A stretch of DNA of 64,000 nucleotides from Deltaproteobacteria bacterium (GCA_011526105.1 WYAZ01000183.1:1-64000); one strand, 5' to 3'. Positions 54,813 to 62,920 are shown, counted from the stretch's first letter. The notes: generated by a model from the sequence alone, not told the origin. Numbers and translations are program-made.

Positions 54813-56081
54813 TCAGAGGAGCTTCAGACCCTCGCGGCGCGTGTCGACGCTCCCGGGTCTGAGCAGCTCGATGACGGGGGCACCTTTCTTCGGTTTGTGC
54901 CCAAACAGGCCTCTCTCGATCTCCGCCTTGACCTCGGCCGCCCTCAGCGGATGACGCGCTGGATCGTAGCGCAGCTCGACCTTCACGCTCTTCTTCTCGA
55001 AGTCGATCTTCGCTCTGGGCACGCCGATGTCCGAGGGGGGCACGCGCTCGAGCACCTCAGCCGGATGCGGCTCGAGTGCCACGTCGGCCTGAGCCTCGGC
55101 GACCTCTTGCAGGTCGCGAGAGAGGACCAGGTATCGCGTCCCCTCGCGGCTCGCGCCCAGAAGGCTCTGGCTGATGCGCCCGCGAAAACGCACCCCACGC
55201 GTCCCGGTGCGCCTGCAGCTGGGGCCCACCTCCACGACGTCGCCGGTTCGGTAGCGAATCAGCGGCATCCGCAGCGCGCCCGGTACGAGCGCGGTCGCCA
55301 CGAGTTCACCGAGGGGCCCGGGGCTCGGCTTCGCCCGCAGCGGATCGATCAGCTCGAAGTGGGTGGGGGCGCCATGCCAGTGGCTGAAGCCGCAACTCGC
55401 GCACGGGTGTGCGAAGCCGCGAAGCTCCGAGAGGCTGTAGTTGTCGAAGAAGGGCGCGCGCCACAAGGGTTCGAGCCAGCTTCTTGCGTGCATCGTGAGC
55501 GCGTGACCGGTGGTTCCCACTCCTCGCAGTTGATATCGAGCCGGCGACACGCCGCGCTCCAGCAACGCGACGGTGAGCCACTTGAGGGCTGAGAGCGGAC
55601 CGACGAGGTATCGGAACTTTCGTGCCCCCTTGGAGTTGAGCAGGTCGTCGAGAACATCGACGGTGTTGGGATGCAGCGTGGCCGGAAGGAAGACACGACG
55701 ACCGTCGGGGGTAGGCACGCCGTGCCTCGGGCTGTACAGACGGATGCTCCGGTCCGGCCCGCCTTGGATCGAGGGTGCGCTGGGCTCGGACTCGTCCGGC
55801 GAAGTGAGCATGCGCAGCGGTCGCCCCTGTCTCGTCGTGGCGGAGGAGACGATCCCCGCTTCGCGGAACTCCGGCTGCGCCCGAACGCCTGTCACCACGA
55901 GCTCTTCTTGAACGCGCGCCGCCGTCTCTTTGTCGAGCAGCGGCAAGCGCGCGAGCATCTCGAAGGGGCCGCCGCGATCGGAGAGGCCCTTCCAGGCGCG
56001 CTCGTAGTACGGCGCTTTTCTCGCGTGCTCGAGCGTGGCGCGAAGTGCATCACTCGGGCGAGAGGAGCCCGAGCGAAACAC
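54813..56081 (-). CDS. PaaK-like AMP-binding (phenylacetate-CoA ligase-type) protein
   Basis: A 422-residue protein similar to phenylacetate-CoA ligase-type adenylating enzymes: the N-terminal LRATLEHARKAPYYERAWKG and LPLLDKETA segments, FDNYSLSELRGFAHPC, PLIRYRTGDVVEVG and the C-terminal domain with VPPSDIGVPRAKIDF. The Ser/Thr/Gly-rich P-loop that normally binds ATP phosphates is only weakly recognisable (SSATTRQGRPLR), so activity is uncertain. The GTG start shares a nucleotide with the TAG stop of the upstream gene (TAGTG), implying coupled translation. Such proteins often accompany polysaccharide or natural-product genes. Confidence 0.78.
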   Translation of the reverse strand: MFRSGSSRPSDALRATLEHARKAPYYERAWKGLSDRGGPFEMLARLPLLDKETAARVQEELVVTGVRAQPEFREAGIVSSATTRQGRPLRMLTSPDESEPSAPSIQGGPDRSIRLYSPRHGVPTPDGRRVFLPATLHPNTVDVLDDLLNSKGARKFRYLVGPLSALKWLTVALLERGVSPARYQLRGVGTTGHALTMHARSWLEPLWRAPFFDNYSLSELRGFAHPCASCGFSHWHGAPTHFELIDPLRAKPSPGPLGELVATALVPGALRMPLIRYRTGDVVEVGPSCRRTGTRGVRFRGRISQSLLGASREGTRYLVLSRDLQEVAEAQADVALEPHPAEVLERVPPSDIGVPRAKIDFEKKSVKVELRYDPARHPLRAAEVKAEIERGLFGHKPKKGAPVIELLRPGSVDTRREGLKLL

Positions 56082-57187
56082 TACTCGCCGCCGCCGGTAT
56101 CGATGTGACCCGACGACTCGGATCCGCCGGTGGGGGGAGGTGTATTGTGGGTCACCGAGTGCTCGCTGACGCCGGTGTTCGAGTGCCCGAAGTCGTCGTT
56201 GGGCTTGTTCAGGTTCGTGGTCTTCTGCCCGCCCACGTCGGCGGAGGGCGGATAGAACCAGCCCCAGCTTCGATCGAGCCCGCTTTCGAGCTTCTCGACC
56301 GCGAGCCCGCCGAGCCCCTTCTTGAGGGTGCCCTCGAGATAGGTGGAGAAGGTGTGCTTCTTGGTCTTGCCGTTACCGTCCTTGAGCTTGAGCTCCATCG
56401 CCAGGGTGCCGAGCGCCTTGTCGACGAAGCCGTGAGAGACGTCCGCCCAAAGGACCTCGACCGAGAGCTTGGTGGGGGAGAGGCCGAGCTTCTTGGCCGC
56501 CGCCTTGACCGCGGGATCCTTGGCGAGCTTTTCGAGGCTGTACATGTCGCGCTGGGTGGGTGCCTTGCCGGCCACCAGCTCCGCGCCGACGACGTCGACG
56601 AGTACCACGCCGCGCTTCTTGTCGGCCACGACGAGCACCGCGCCGGCGCCGGCGGCGCTGGTCTCGGAGATGACCCCCGATTGAGGCACACTCGCGCTCG
56701 GGTTTCCGGACTTGCCCTTCGCGTCGTAGTGGTAGGCCTCGATGTTCGCCGCGTCGAGGTTCGCGATGATCAGCTTGCCCTTGGCCTCGTTGCTGATGTC
56801 GCCGTGCTTGTCGTAGCTCGTGAGCTGAACTCGAGCTTCGACTCCGGCCGAGGTCTTCTTGGCGATGAGCTCGACGTAACCGTCCTCGAGCTTTCGCGCC
56901 TTGGCGGCGCCCACCTTGGCTGCGACCGCGCTGGAGGGGGCCGCGCTCGAAGCGGCTTTGCCGTTCGAGGCTCCGCCGAGCACTTCTTTGATGCGCTTGC
57001 GGTCGTCGTTGCCGAGCACGCCGTCCTTCGCGAGGCCGGCCGCCTTCACGAGCTTCGTGGCGTCCTTCAGGCGCACGACCCCGTCGTTGTCGGGATCGAG
57101 CTTCTTCAGCGTGGACTGGCCCAGCTTGTCGAGGCCGGTTTCCTTCGCCAGCTTCTTGGCCTGTGGTTCGAATCGGATGTTGCTCAT
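56081..57187 (-). CDS. Unrecognised protein with an EF-hand-like loop
   Basis: A 368-residue protein of unknown family. The ATG at 57187 is preceded by AGGGAG. The N-terminus MSNIRFEPQAKKLAKETGLD is helical, followed by DPDNDGVVRLKD (near residues 31-42), a good 12-residue EF-hand-type Ca2+ loop except that position 12 is Asp. An Ala/Ser/Lys linker leads to a beta/alpha region (about 95-320) with RKLEDGYVELIAKKTSAG. The C-terminal 45 residues are Gly/Ser/Thr/His-rich. No signal peptide is seen. It lies in a tight run between pyrE and the PaaK-like gene. A calcium pump is encoded elsewhere in the window, but a link is only speculation. Confidence 0.72.
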   Translation of the reverse strand: MSNIRFEPQAKKLAKETGLDKLGQSTLKKLDPDNDGVVRLKDATKLVKAAGLAKDGVLGNDDRKRIKEVLGGASNGKAASSAAPSSAVAAKVGAAKARKLEDGYVELIAKKTSAGVEARVQLTSYDKHGDISNEAKGKLIIANLDAANIEAYHYDAKGKSGNPSASVPQSGVISETSAAGAGAVLVVADKKRGVVLVDVVGAELVAGKAPTQRDMYSLEKLAKDPAVKAAAKKLGLSPTKLSVEVLWADVSHGFVDKALGTLAMELKLKDGNGKTKKHTFSTYLEGTLKKGLGGLAVEKLESGLDRSWGWFYPPSADVGGQKTTNLNKPNDDFGHSNTGVSEHSVTHNTPPPTGGSESSGHIDTGGGE

Positions 57188-57281
57188 GTTCGGGCTCCCT
57201 TCGACTTGGAGGTGGAAACTAGCCACAAACCCGGGAGGAAGCGAGCGGAATTCCCCCTTTCCCGGTGGGCGTGGTGCCTCT

Positions 57282-57866
57282 TCAGGTCTCGTCCGCCATA
57301 AAGTCTCGCCGGGTGTACAGCGAGATCACGTCGAGTTTCTCGCGTTCTATGGCCTCGCGACCGCCTTCGAGCCGATCGACCAGCGCGAGGCAGAGAGGGA
57401 CCACAAATCCGGCCTCTCGCACTCGATGAACCGCCTTGAGCGCCGAGCCGCCGGTGGTGATCACGTCTTCGACGACCACCAGGGTCGAGCCCGGGGCCAG
57501 GTTCTTTCCGCCCTCGAGCCAAGTCTCGGTGCCGTGGCCCTTGGGTTCTTTGCGAACGATGAAGGCCGGGATGGGCGCGCCCGCGAGCGCGGAGGTGAGG
57601 GAGACGGCGGACGCGATGGGGTCGGCGCCCAGCGTGAGGCCGCCTACCCCGGAGACCTTCTGGCCCGCGCTCAGCTCGTACGATCGGATGGCGGCGAACA
57701 GGAGCCGCCCGATGAGCAGATGACCCTCCGCCGAAAGCGCGGTGTCTTTGCAGTCGACGTAGAAGTTCGAGGTCCGCCCAGAGGCGAGCGTGATCTCTCG
57801 ACGCTGAAAGGAGAGGGCGGTCAGAAGCTCGAGCAGCCGTGAGCGGTCGTGGTCCATGAGCGACAT
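57282..57866 (-). CDS. pyrE: Orotate phosphoribosyltransferase
   Basis: A 194-residue enzyme that joins orotate and PRPP to make OMP in pyrimidine synthesis. The family markers are ITLASGRTSNFYVDCK (about 25-40), the flexible-loop segment FIVRKEPKGHGTE, and the PRPP-binding loop VVVEDVITTGGSA (130-142). The ATG at 57866 has GGGAGG 10 nt upstream. The frame is open further upstream, but that part is the duplicated upstream region. The first eight codons and the upstream 140 bp have a second, diverged copy at 62745-62915. Confidence 0.95.
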   Translation of the reverse strand: MSLMDHDRSRLLELLTALSFQRREITLASGRTSNFYVDCKDTALSAEGHLLIGRLLFAAIRSYELSAGQKVSGVGGLTLGADPIASAVSLTSALAGAPIPAFIVRKEPKGHGTETWLEGGKNLAPGSTLVVVEDVITTGGSALKAVHRVREAGFVVPLCLALVDRLEGGREAIEREKLDVISLYTRRDFMADET

Positions 57867-58012
57867 TCTCTGAGCCCCTCCCAAGATTGACCCTCGATGG
57901 CAAGGTCGCGCCGCCGGGTCACGCTCTAAGGGAAACCTCCGGTTTCCGAGGCTCGCACCGGCCGGACCGGCCGATTCCTTGTGCGCGCCCGTGGGGCACC
58001 AAAAATGCCAGG
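57843..58012. repeat. Direct repeat copy A (pyrE start and upstream region)
   Basis: This 170-bp stretch covers the first eight codons of pyrE and its upstream region. It aligns to 62745-62915 in the same orientation. By hand count the first 88 bp are about 94% identical without gaps, and the rest about 77% with a 1-bp indel. It contains a perfect 7-bp inverted repeat (GGAAACC-TCC-GGTTTCC, 57931-57947) and a GGCCGG-A-CCGGCC dyad near 57960. These are conserved in outline in copy B and may be transcription signals. Confidence 0.85.
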
Positions 58013-58109
58013 CCGAGCCCGTCCTCGAGGGCGCGGGCTTCATCGAGCTCCATCCGAAGACCGGTGCATCCGACAGGGAGCTCGTGCTGCCCCTCTCCGC
58101 AGAGCGCCG

Positions 58110-58350
58110 TCACGACTTACATTTCCCCGCTGCAGGAAGCGCCGAGCCACAGCCAGGGGTAGCGGCCATGAGCGCCTTCAACTTGGGATAGTCGCCTTCG
58201 AGCTGCCGTTGCCCATCTTGCTCGCGAGCGGGCCGACCTCAGAGAGTTTCGTGCCCACCTCAATGGGTCCTTCGGAAGTCCGTTTGGTCTCGACTGACTC
58301 GCGCCGCCACTGGGCGTCGTTCCCGAGGTCCGCGAGCGCGAAGGCAACGA
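58110..58350 (-). pseudogene. Possible frameshifted gene fragment
   Basis: The minus strand reads RVAFVAFALADLGNDAQW..., then VGTKLSEVGPLASKMGNG in one frame, and QLEGDYPKLKALMAATPGC... ending GKCKS and TGA at 58110 in the next frame. This is consistent with the C-terminal part of a gene broken by one frameshift and cut at its 5' side where it meets the REC-GGDEF-EAL gene. The family is not recognised. The region lies between repeat copy A and the signalling operon. Confidence 0.35.
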
Positions 58351-58353
58351 ACG

Positions 58354-60045
58354 CTACTCGGCCGAAGCCTTCAATCGCTCCGCGAGCGCGGAGAGAGGCA
58401 TCGGCCGCGCGAGCAGATAGCCCTGGGCCATCGGACAGTTCGCAGCAGACAGGAACTCGAGCTGGGAATCCGTTTCGACCCCTTCCGCGACCAACTGGAT
58501 TCCTAGACCCTCGCAGAGGTTGACGACCCCCTGGACCATGCGCTCCGCCCGTCGATCGGCGGACAGATCGCGGATGAAGCGACGATCCAGCTTCAAGACG
58601 TCGATGGGGAAGTCGATGAGGCTCGCCATCGATGAGTAGCCAGTGCCGAAATCGTCCAGCGCGATCCGCACCCCCACATCGTGTATTTCCGCCAGTCCGG
58701 TGCGCATGCCCACTGGGTCCGCGCTGAAGTCGGTCTCCGTGAGCTCCACCTCCAGAGAGCTCGGCCTGATGCGCGTTTCAGCAAGGATCTTCTTCACGGA
58801 CTGCGCCCACTCGTTCGTGACCTCTGTGCGCGACACGTTGACCGCGATGTGGTGGAGCTCGTGGCCGTCGGCGCGAAGCGTCGCGAGATCCTTCAGGGCC
58901 GTTCGAAGCACCCATTGGCCGATGTCGGGCATCAGGCCCAAGTCCTCGGCGATGGGCAGAAACTCGCTCGGCGGGACCAGGGTGTCTCGGTCGAACCGCC
59001 AGCGCAGGAGCGCCTCGATGGATCGAATGCGTCCAGTGGCGATCTCGATCTGCGGTTGGTAGTGGAGCGCAAACTCTCCATTCCGCGCCGCGTGTCGAAG
59101 GCGATTCTCGAGGTCCAGACGGCGCGAGGCTCGCACCGCGAGCTCAGCCCGAAACCACTGAACGCGGTTTCGCCCGGATTGCTTGGCGCTGTACATCGCG
59201 AGGTCGGCGTTCCGGAGCAGGGCGGTCTGGTCGGACGTGTCACGGGGATAAACGGTGAGCCCGATGGAAGCGGTGACGTGGGCGACCTTCCCATCGAGCT
59301 CGAAGGGAGCTTCGAAGGCGGCTTTGACTCGCTCCGCGACCTCCTCGGCTAGGGTCGGTGACTTGAGCTCGCCGAGGACCAAGACGAACTCGTCGCCGCC
59401 GAGCCGCGCCACGGTATCGGTGCGGCGGGAAACTCGGCTCAGCCGCGCCGCGACCTGACGCAGGAGTTCGTCGCCCGCGCCGTGTCCGAGGCTGTCGTTG
59501 ACGGTCTTGAAGCGGTCGAGGTCGAGAAATAGGAGACCGACCGAGGTTCCGGCGCGCTGCGCGTGCAAGATCTCACGACCCAGGCGATCGTGGAACAGCA
59601 CGCGGTTTGCGAGACCCGTGAGTGTATCGTACATGGCGAGATGGTTGAGACGATCCTCGGTACGCCGACGCTCGATCGCGTATCGGATCGCGCGCTCGAG
59701 GATTCCAGGATTGATCTCGCTCTTGACCAAGTAGTCGGACGCCCCGGCCTGCATGGCCTCGAGGTCGACCTCGTGCCCTCCTTGCCCGGTCAGGACGATG
59801 AATGGAGAGCGGCAGAGCGGGGTAGCTTCGCGGAGCAGGTCGAGCCCGTTCCTCCCGCCGAGGCGGTAGTCGACCAGCACGACGTCCGGGGTCGTGGAAG
59901 CGAGAGCGGCGAGGGCGCCCTCGAACGTCCCGCACCAGCTCACCTCCGCCGAGCGCGCGGCGAAGCGGCTGCAGTACCTTTGCACCAGCACGAACTCATC
60001 TTCGTCGTCGTCGACGAGCAGGATCTGAAGCGGGCTCGAACTCAC
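58354..60045 (-). CDS. Response regulator with GGDEF and EAL domains (c-di-GMP turnover)
   Basis: A 563-residue cytoplasmic protein. Residues 5-125 form a REC domain with phospho-acceptor Asp59 in VVLVDYRLG and Lys108 in DYLVKSE. The diguanylate cyclase domain (about 140-300) has an intact GGDEF (216-220). The EAL phosphodiesterase domain (about 315-555) keeps SIEALLRW, NVSRTEV, LTETDFS, LDDFGTGYSS, LKLDRRFI and LVAEGVET, so both activities look possible. It overlaps the upstream receiver gene by 4 bp and is the last gene of a three-gene operon with the histidine kinase, which probably controls it by phosphorylation. Confidence 0.95.
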   Translation of the reverse strand: MSSSPLQILLVDDDEDEFVLVQRYCSRFAARSAEVSWCGTFEGALAALASTTPDVVLVDYRLGGRNGLDLLREATPLCRSPFIVLTGQGGHEVDLEAMQAGASDYLVKSEINPGILERAIRYAIERRRTEDRLNHLAMYDTLTGLANRVLFHDRLGREILHAQRAGTSVGLLFLDLDRFKTVNDSLGHGAGDELLRQVAARLSRVSRRTDTVARLGGDEFVLVLGELKSPTLAEEVAERVKAAFEAPFELDGKVAHVTASIGLTVYPRDTSDQTALLRNADLAMYSAKQSGRNRVQWFRAELAVRASRRLDLENRLRHAARNGEFALHYQPQIEIATGRIRSIEALLRWRFDRDTLVPPSEFLPIAEDLGLMPDIGQWVLRTALKDLATLRADGHELHHIAVNVSRTEVTNEWAQSVKKILAETRIRPSSLEVELTETDFSADPVGMRTGLAEIHDVGVRIALDDFGTGYSSMASLIDFPIDVLKLDRRFIRDLSADRRAERMVQGVVNLCEGLGIQLVAEGVETDSQLEFLSAANCPMAQGYLLARPMPLSALAERLKASAE

Positions 60046-60485
60046 TGCCCACCTTTCGGAATACGCACCAGCACGAACCAGTACTCCATCATGGTGCGTA
60101 CCGTTCGGACCAGCTGGTCGAAGGTGAGGGGCTTGGTCACAAACGAGTTGACGCCCAAGTCATAGGTACGGACGACGTCCTCCTCGGCCTTGGAAGTGGT
60201 CATGACCACCACCGGAATGGTTCGGAGCTCCGGATCGGCCTTGATGTGTTTCAGGGCGGCGCGGCCATCCATCCTCGGCATGTTCAGGTCCAAGAGGATG
60301 AGCGCCGGTCGTGGGGAACTCTCGGGGTTCGAATACTTGCCCGCTCGCCTCAGGTAATCGAGCAGTTCCTGGCCGTCGTGCACGAAGCGCAGGGGGTTGG
60401 CGACCTTTGCCTCTCCCCAAGCCTTGCGTGCCAGGAGGCAGTCGTCCTCATCATCATCCGCCATCAATACCGGTTGTCCGCTCAT
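60042..60485 (-). CDS. Single-domain response regulator (Rcp1-like)
   Basis: A 147-residue CheY-like receiver with an acidic pocket (ADDDEDD), phospho-acceptor Asp66 in LILLDLNMPRMDG, MTTS and Lys118 in VTKPL. The extra loop HDGQELLDYLRRAGKYSNPESSPRP is typical of Rcp1-type receivers that accompany phytochrome-like kinases. There is no output domain, so it probably shuttles phosphoryl groups between the kinase and a partner. It overlaps both neighbours by 4 bp. Confidence 0.93.
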   Translation of the reverse strand: MSGQPVLMADDDEDDCLLARKAWGEAKVANPLRFVHDGQELLDYLRRAGKYSNPESSPRPALILLDLNMPRMDGRAALKHIKADPELRTIPVVVMTTSKAEEDVVRTYDLGVNSFVTKPLTFDQLVRTVRTMMEYWFVLVRIPKGGQ

Positions 60486-61591
60486 GCTCGGTCTCCTGCG
60501 GGCTGCTCGGGAAGCTGCACGACGAAGGTCGCCCCCTCGCCCGGACGCCCCTCGGCCCGGACGTATCCTCCATGGTTCTCCACGATTCTCTGAACGATGG
60601 CGAGGCCCACCCCGGTGCCCGCGTACTCGCTGCGGCCATGCAGGCGTTGAAAGATCCCAAAGATCTGCTCTGCGTGCTGCGGGTCGAAGCCGACCCCATT
60701 GTCCGAGAAGCTGAGCTCCCAGCCAGGGCCGAGGTCCTGCTCGGATCGCAGACGCTTCGCGCTAACGGTCACGAGCGGCGCGACTCCCTGTTTGCGAAAC
60801 TTTAGTGCGTTGCCCACGAGGTTCTGTACGAGTTGGCGCATCTGGGTGGCCCGGGCCTGGAGCTTGGGTAGCTGCTCCACCTGCACCGCGCCTCCGCTGT
60901 CTTTCAGGTGCACCTCCAGGTCGCTCAGGACCTCCTTCATCACCACCTGGAGATCCACCTCCGCGAGGGGCTCTTCGCCGCGGGACGCCCGCGAGTACGA
61001 GAGCAGGTCGTCGATCAGCGTGCTCATCCGGAGCGCTGCCTTCTGCATTCGGTCGACATAGACTTGCCCGCCCTCGTCGAGCTGAGGACCGCATTCATCG
61101 AGCAAGAGCTGGCCGAAGGCCTTCACCTTTCTCAGCGGCTCCTGAAGGTCGTGGGAGGCGACGTAGGCGAACTGCTCGAGTTCCTTGTTGCTCCGCAGGA
61201 GCCGAGCGTTCGCATCCTCGGCCTGTTTTCGAGCTTCCTTCTCCCGCGCGGCCACCTGGGCAAGTTGTTCCGAGCGTTCCATCGCCTGCGAGCGTTGCTG
61301 CTCGAGTTCGCGCATCGAAACCTCACCGAGGCGCACGACCAAAAGCACAAAGGCTCCACCGACGAGGAAGACCACCCCCGTCATCAGAGGCAGCAACTCG
61401 GCGGAGGCCACGACGAGCAGGGCGCTGGCGCCGAGGTATGCGAGCACGAAGAACAACATGAGCCAGCGCAGGACTCGCCAGCGAGCGAGGTGCGGTGAGA
61501 GCGAGAGCATTCCAACGATGGAGTTGGTCCGTACACTCGCCAAACCGATCACGACGGCACCGGTCAGGATGAGCAGGACGGGCGTGATCAT
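60482..61591 (-). CDS. Membrane histidine kinase
   Basis: A 369-residue sensor kinase. The ATG at 61591 is preceded by GGGAGG and begins the first of about three membrane helices (residues 2-20, 42-62, 66-86). A short coiled coil links to the HisKA domain with phospho-acceptor His147 in ASHDLQEPLRKVKAFGQLL. The HATPase domain shows NLVGNALKF, DNGVGFD, IFQRLHG and GTGVGLAIVQRIV, all ATP-binding boxes. There is no PAS, GAF or phytochrome sensor domain, so the signal is probably sensed in or at the membrane. First gene of the kinase-receiver-REC/GGDEF/EAL operon. Confidence 0.93.
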   Translation of the reverse strand: MITPVLLILTGAVVIGLASVRTNSIVGMLSLSPHLARWRVLRWLMLFFVLAYLGASALLVVASAELLPLMTGVVFLVGGAFVLLVVRLGEVSMRELEQQRSQAMERSEQLAQVAAREKEARKQAEDANARLLRSNKELEQFAYVASHDLQEPLRKVKAFGQLLLDECGPQLDEGGQVYVDRMQKAALRMSTLIDDLLSYSRASRGEEPLAEVDLQVVMKEVLSDLEVHLKDSGGAVQVEQLPKLQARATQMRQLVQNLVGNALKFRKQGVAPLVTVSAKRLRSEQDLGPGWELSFSDNGVGFDPQHAEQIFGIFQRLHGRSEYAGTGVGLAIVQRIVENHGGYVRAEGRPGEGATFVVQLPEQPAGDRA

Positions 61592-61749
61592 TCGGCCCTC
61601 CCGTCCGCAACGAAGAGACCGCGTGTTTTGGACCCACAGGCACCCCGCCTCGATGCTCCACCGCGCGACAAGCTCTCCGAGAGTGATACGAAGGGGACAG
61701 TCCAGCAAGGTGGGGGCACGCTTTTGGGCCGACAGATGTAGGCGATTGG

Positions 61750-62381
61750 GCGCGGGCTGTGCATCGTTGTCGGCGTCTGCCGGAAGGGTGCGACCGAGGT
61801 CATTTCGAGGTGTCCGTACGCTCGCTGAAACGACACGACCTCCTCGAGAACGAGGCCGTCGGGCCCGATGGCGACGAGGCGTGGCTGTCGTCCGCCGCGC
61901 GTGAGCCCTCGGGTCTGTTTCGGAGCGTGGTGCTCGGTCGTCTTCTGCTTCTTCGCCGACTGCACCCGCTCCACCGAGGCAGCATCAGGTGCGCCGCGCT
62001 GGGGTGCTCGCGGCCGACGCGCTCGAGGCTGGTCACCACGGCAGCCGGACCTCCTCGTCGGAGCCGCTGCTCGACGAGGTTAGCCAACGTACGTCGTACG
62101 TTCTCGACGGTGCCCCCGGCCTCGATGGTCCCGGCGGGGATCAGCGCTCCGTGGGCTTGGAAGGCGTCGACGTTTGGCATGAAGACGCAGGTCTCGTCGG
62201 ACCGGCAGAGTCCGTTGTCGTTGCCCACGCCGTCGTCGGGGCGCTCGAAGGCGTTCATCGAGAACGTGCTCTCGCAGCGATTCACCCCGGGGACATTCAC
62301 CGAGCCGGGCGCGATCAGCTGACACGCGGCGTCGTTGTTCGCGATGGACCGATGGTAGAGGAAGAGCAGCCCGTATGGAGC
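61750..62381 (-). pseudogene. Truncated, frameshifted gene of a putative secreted protein
   Basis: Minus-strand frame from about 62381 reads APYGLLFLYHRSIANNDAAC, SVNVPGVNRCESTFSMNAFE, DDGVGNDNGLCRSDETCVFM and ENVRRTLANLVEQRL, which is clearly protein-like with paired Cys residues. Near 61985 it appears to shift frame into RQPRLVAIGPDGLVLEEVVS..., ending around 61750. The 5' end is cut by the ISAs1-type remnant, so no start codon or signal peptide remains. The family is not recognised. Confidence 0.5.
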
Positions 62382-62387
62382 TCGGAG

Positions 62388-62578
62388 GACCTGGGATTCC
62401 GGGGGGACGAGAGCCGGGTCCGTGAGGGTCACGGAGCCGAAAACCTCTCGACGCTACGCCGCATCGCGCTCAACCTCCTGAAGCAGGACACGAGCAAGAA
62501 GGTCGGGATCGAGACAAGCGACTCGCCGCAGGATCGGACGAAGGCTGTATGCTTCATCTGCTCGGCATTCGCGTTTGA
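62388..62578 (+). mobile_element. ISAs1-family transposase remnant (C-terminal end)
   Basis: The plus strand encodes DLGFRGDESRVREGHGAENL and STLRRIALNLLKQDTSKKVGI, the characteristic C-terminal region of ISAs1-type DDE transposases. After a one-base shift near 62511-62515 the next frame continues KRLAAGSDEGCMLHLLGIRV and stops at 62576-62578, matching the end of these proteins (KRLxAGWDxxYLLxxLG). The rest of the transposase, including the catalytic domain, is missing, and no intact terminal inverted repeat is seen. This is an inactive insertion-sequence scar. Confidence 0.75.
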
Positions 62579-62594
62579 TGCGATTGCCCTGGCG

Positions 62595-62725
62595 GCTGAC
62601 AGCTCCTTCGGCGGACACCCATGTGCATCATCTTCAGCGCCTGGTTGTGGTTCCGATTCAGGCCGCGAGTCGCAGGCACTCGAGCACGTATCCCCTGGTC
62701 GGACTTCGGATGCAGTCCGACCATG
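62595..62725 (-). mobile_element. IS110-family transposase remnant
   Basis: The minus strand encodes GIRARVPATRGLNRNHNQAL followed by KMMHMG, which resembles the RGLNRNHNxxLK...FKGAA segment of IS110-type transposases. After a probable frameshift another frame reads AVSRQGNRIKREC, where the family continues. Only this short C-terminal portion is left. It lies back-to-back with the ISAs1 remnant and immediately before repeat copy B. Confidence 0.5.
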
Positions 62726-62744
62726 AGCGTGGCACGACGGCGAG

Positions 62745-62915
62745 GCGGTCGTGGTCCATGAGCGACGTTCTCTGAGCCCCTCCCAAGATTGACCCTCGAT
62801 CGCAAGGTCGCGCCGCCGGGCCGCTCTCTAAGGGGAACCTCCGGTTTCCACAGCCCTCACCCGCTCGGCCGGCCGAATCCTTGTGTGCGCCCAGGGAGGT
62901 CCCCAAAATGCCAGG
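62745..62915. repeat. Direct repeat copy B (pyrE start remnant and upstream region)
   Basis: Second copy of the pyrE upstream region, in the same orientation as copy A 4.9 kb away. On the minus strand it still encodes the first eight pyrE codons (MSLMDHDR) but then runs into the IS110-like remnant, so the gene copy is dead. On the plus strand it leads directly into the Omp85 gene and probably supplies its promoter. It keeps the hairpin GGGAACC-TCC-GGTTTCC (62833-62849) and a perfect TCGGCCGGCCGA palindrome near 62865-62876. Confidence 0.85.
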
Positions 62916-62920
62916 GCTTC

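Noticed and set aside
57919-58191. Short open frames on both strands in the region after repeat copy A.
   Set aside because: They run through the duplicated promoter region and change identity between the two copies, so they are not conserved as protein.
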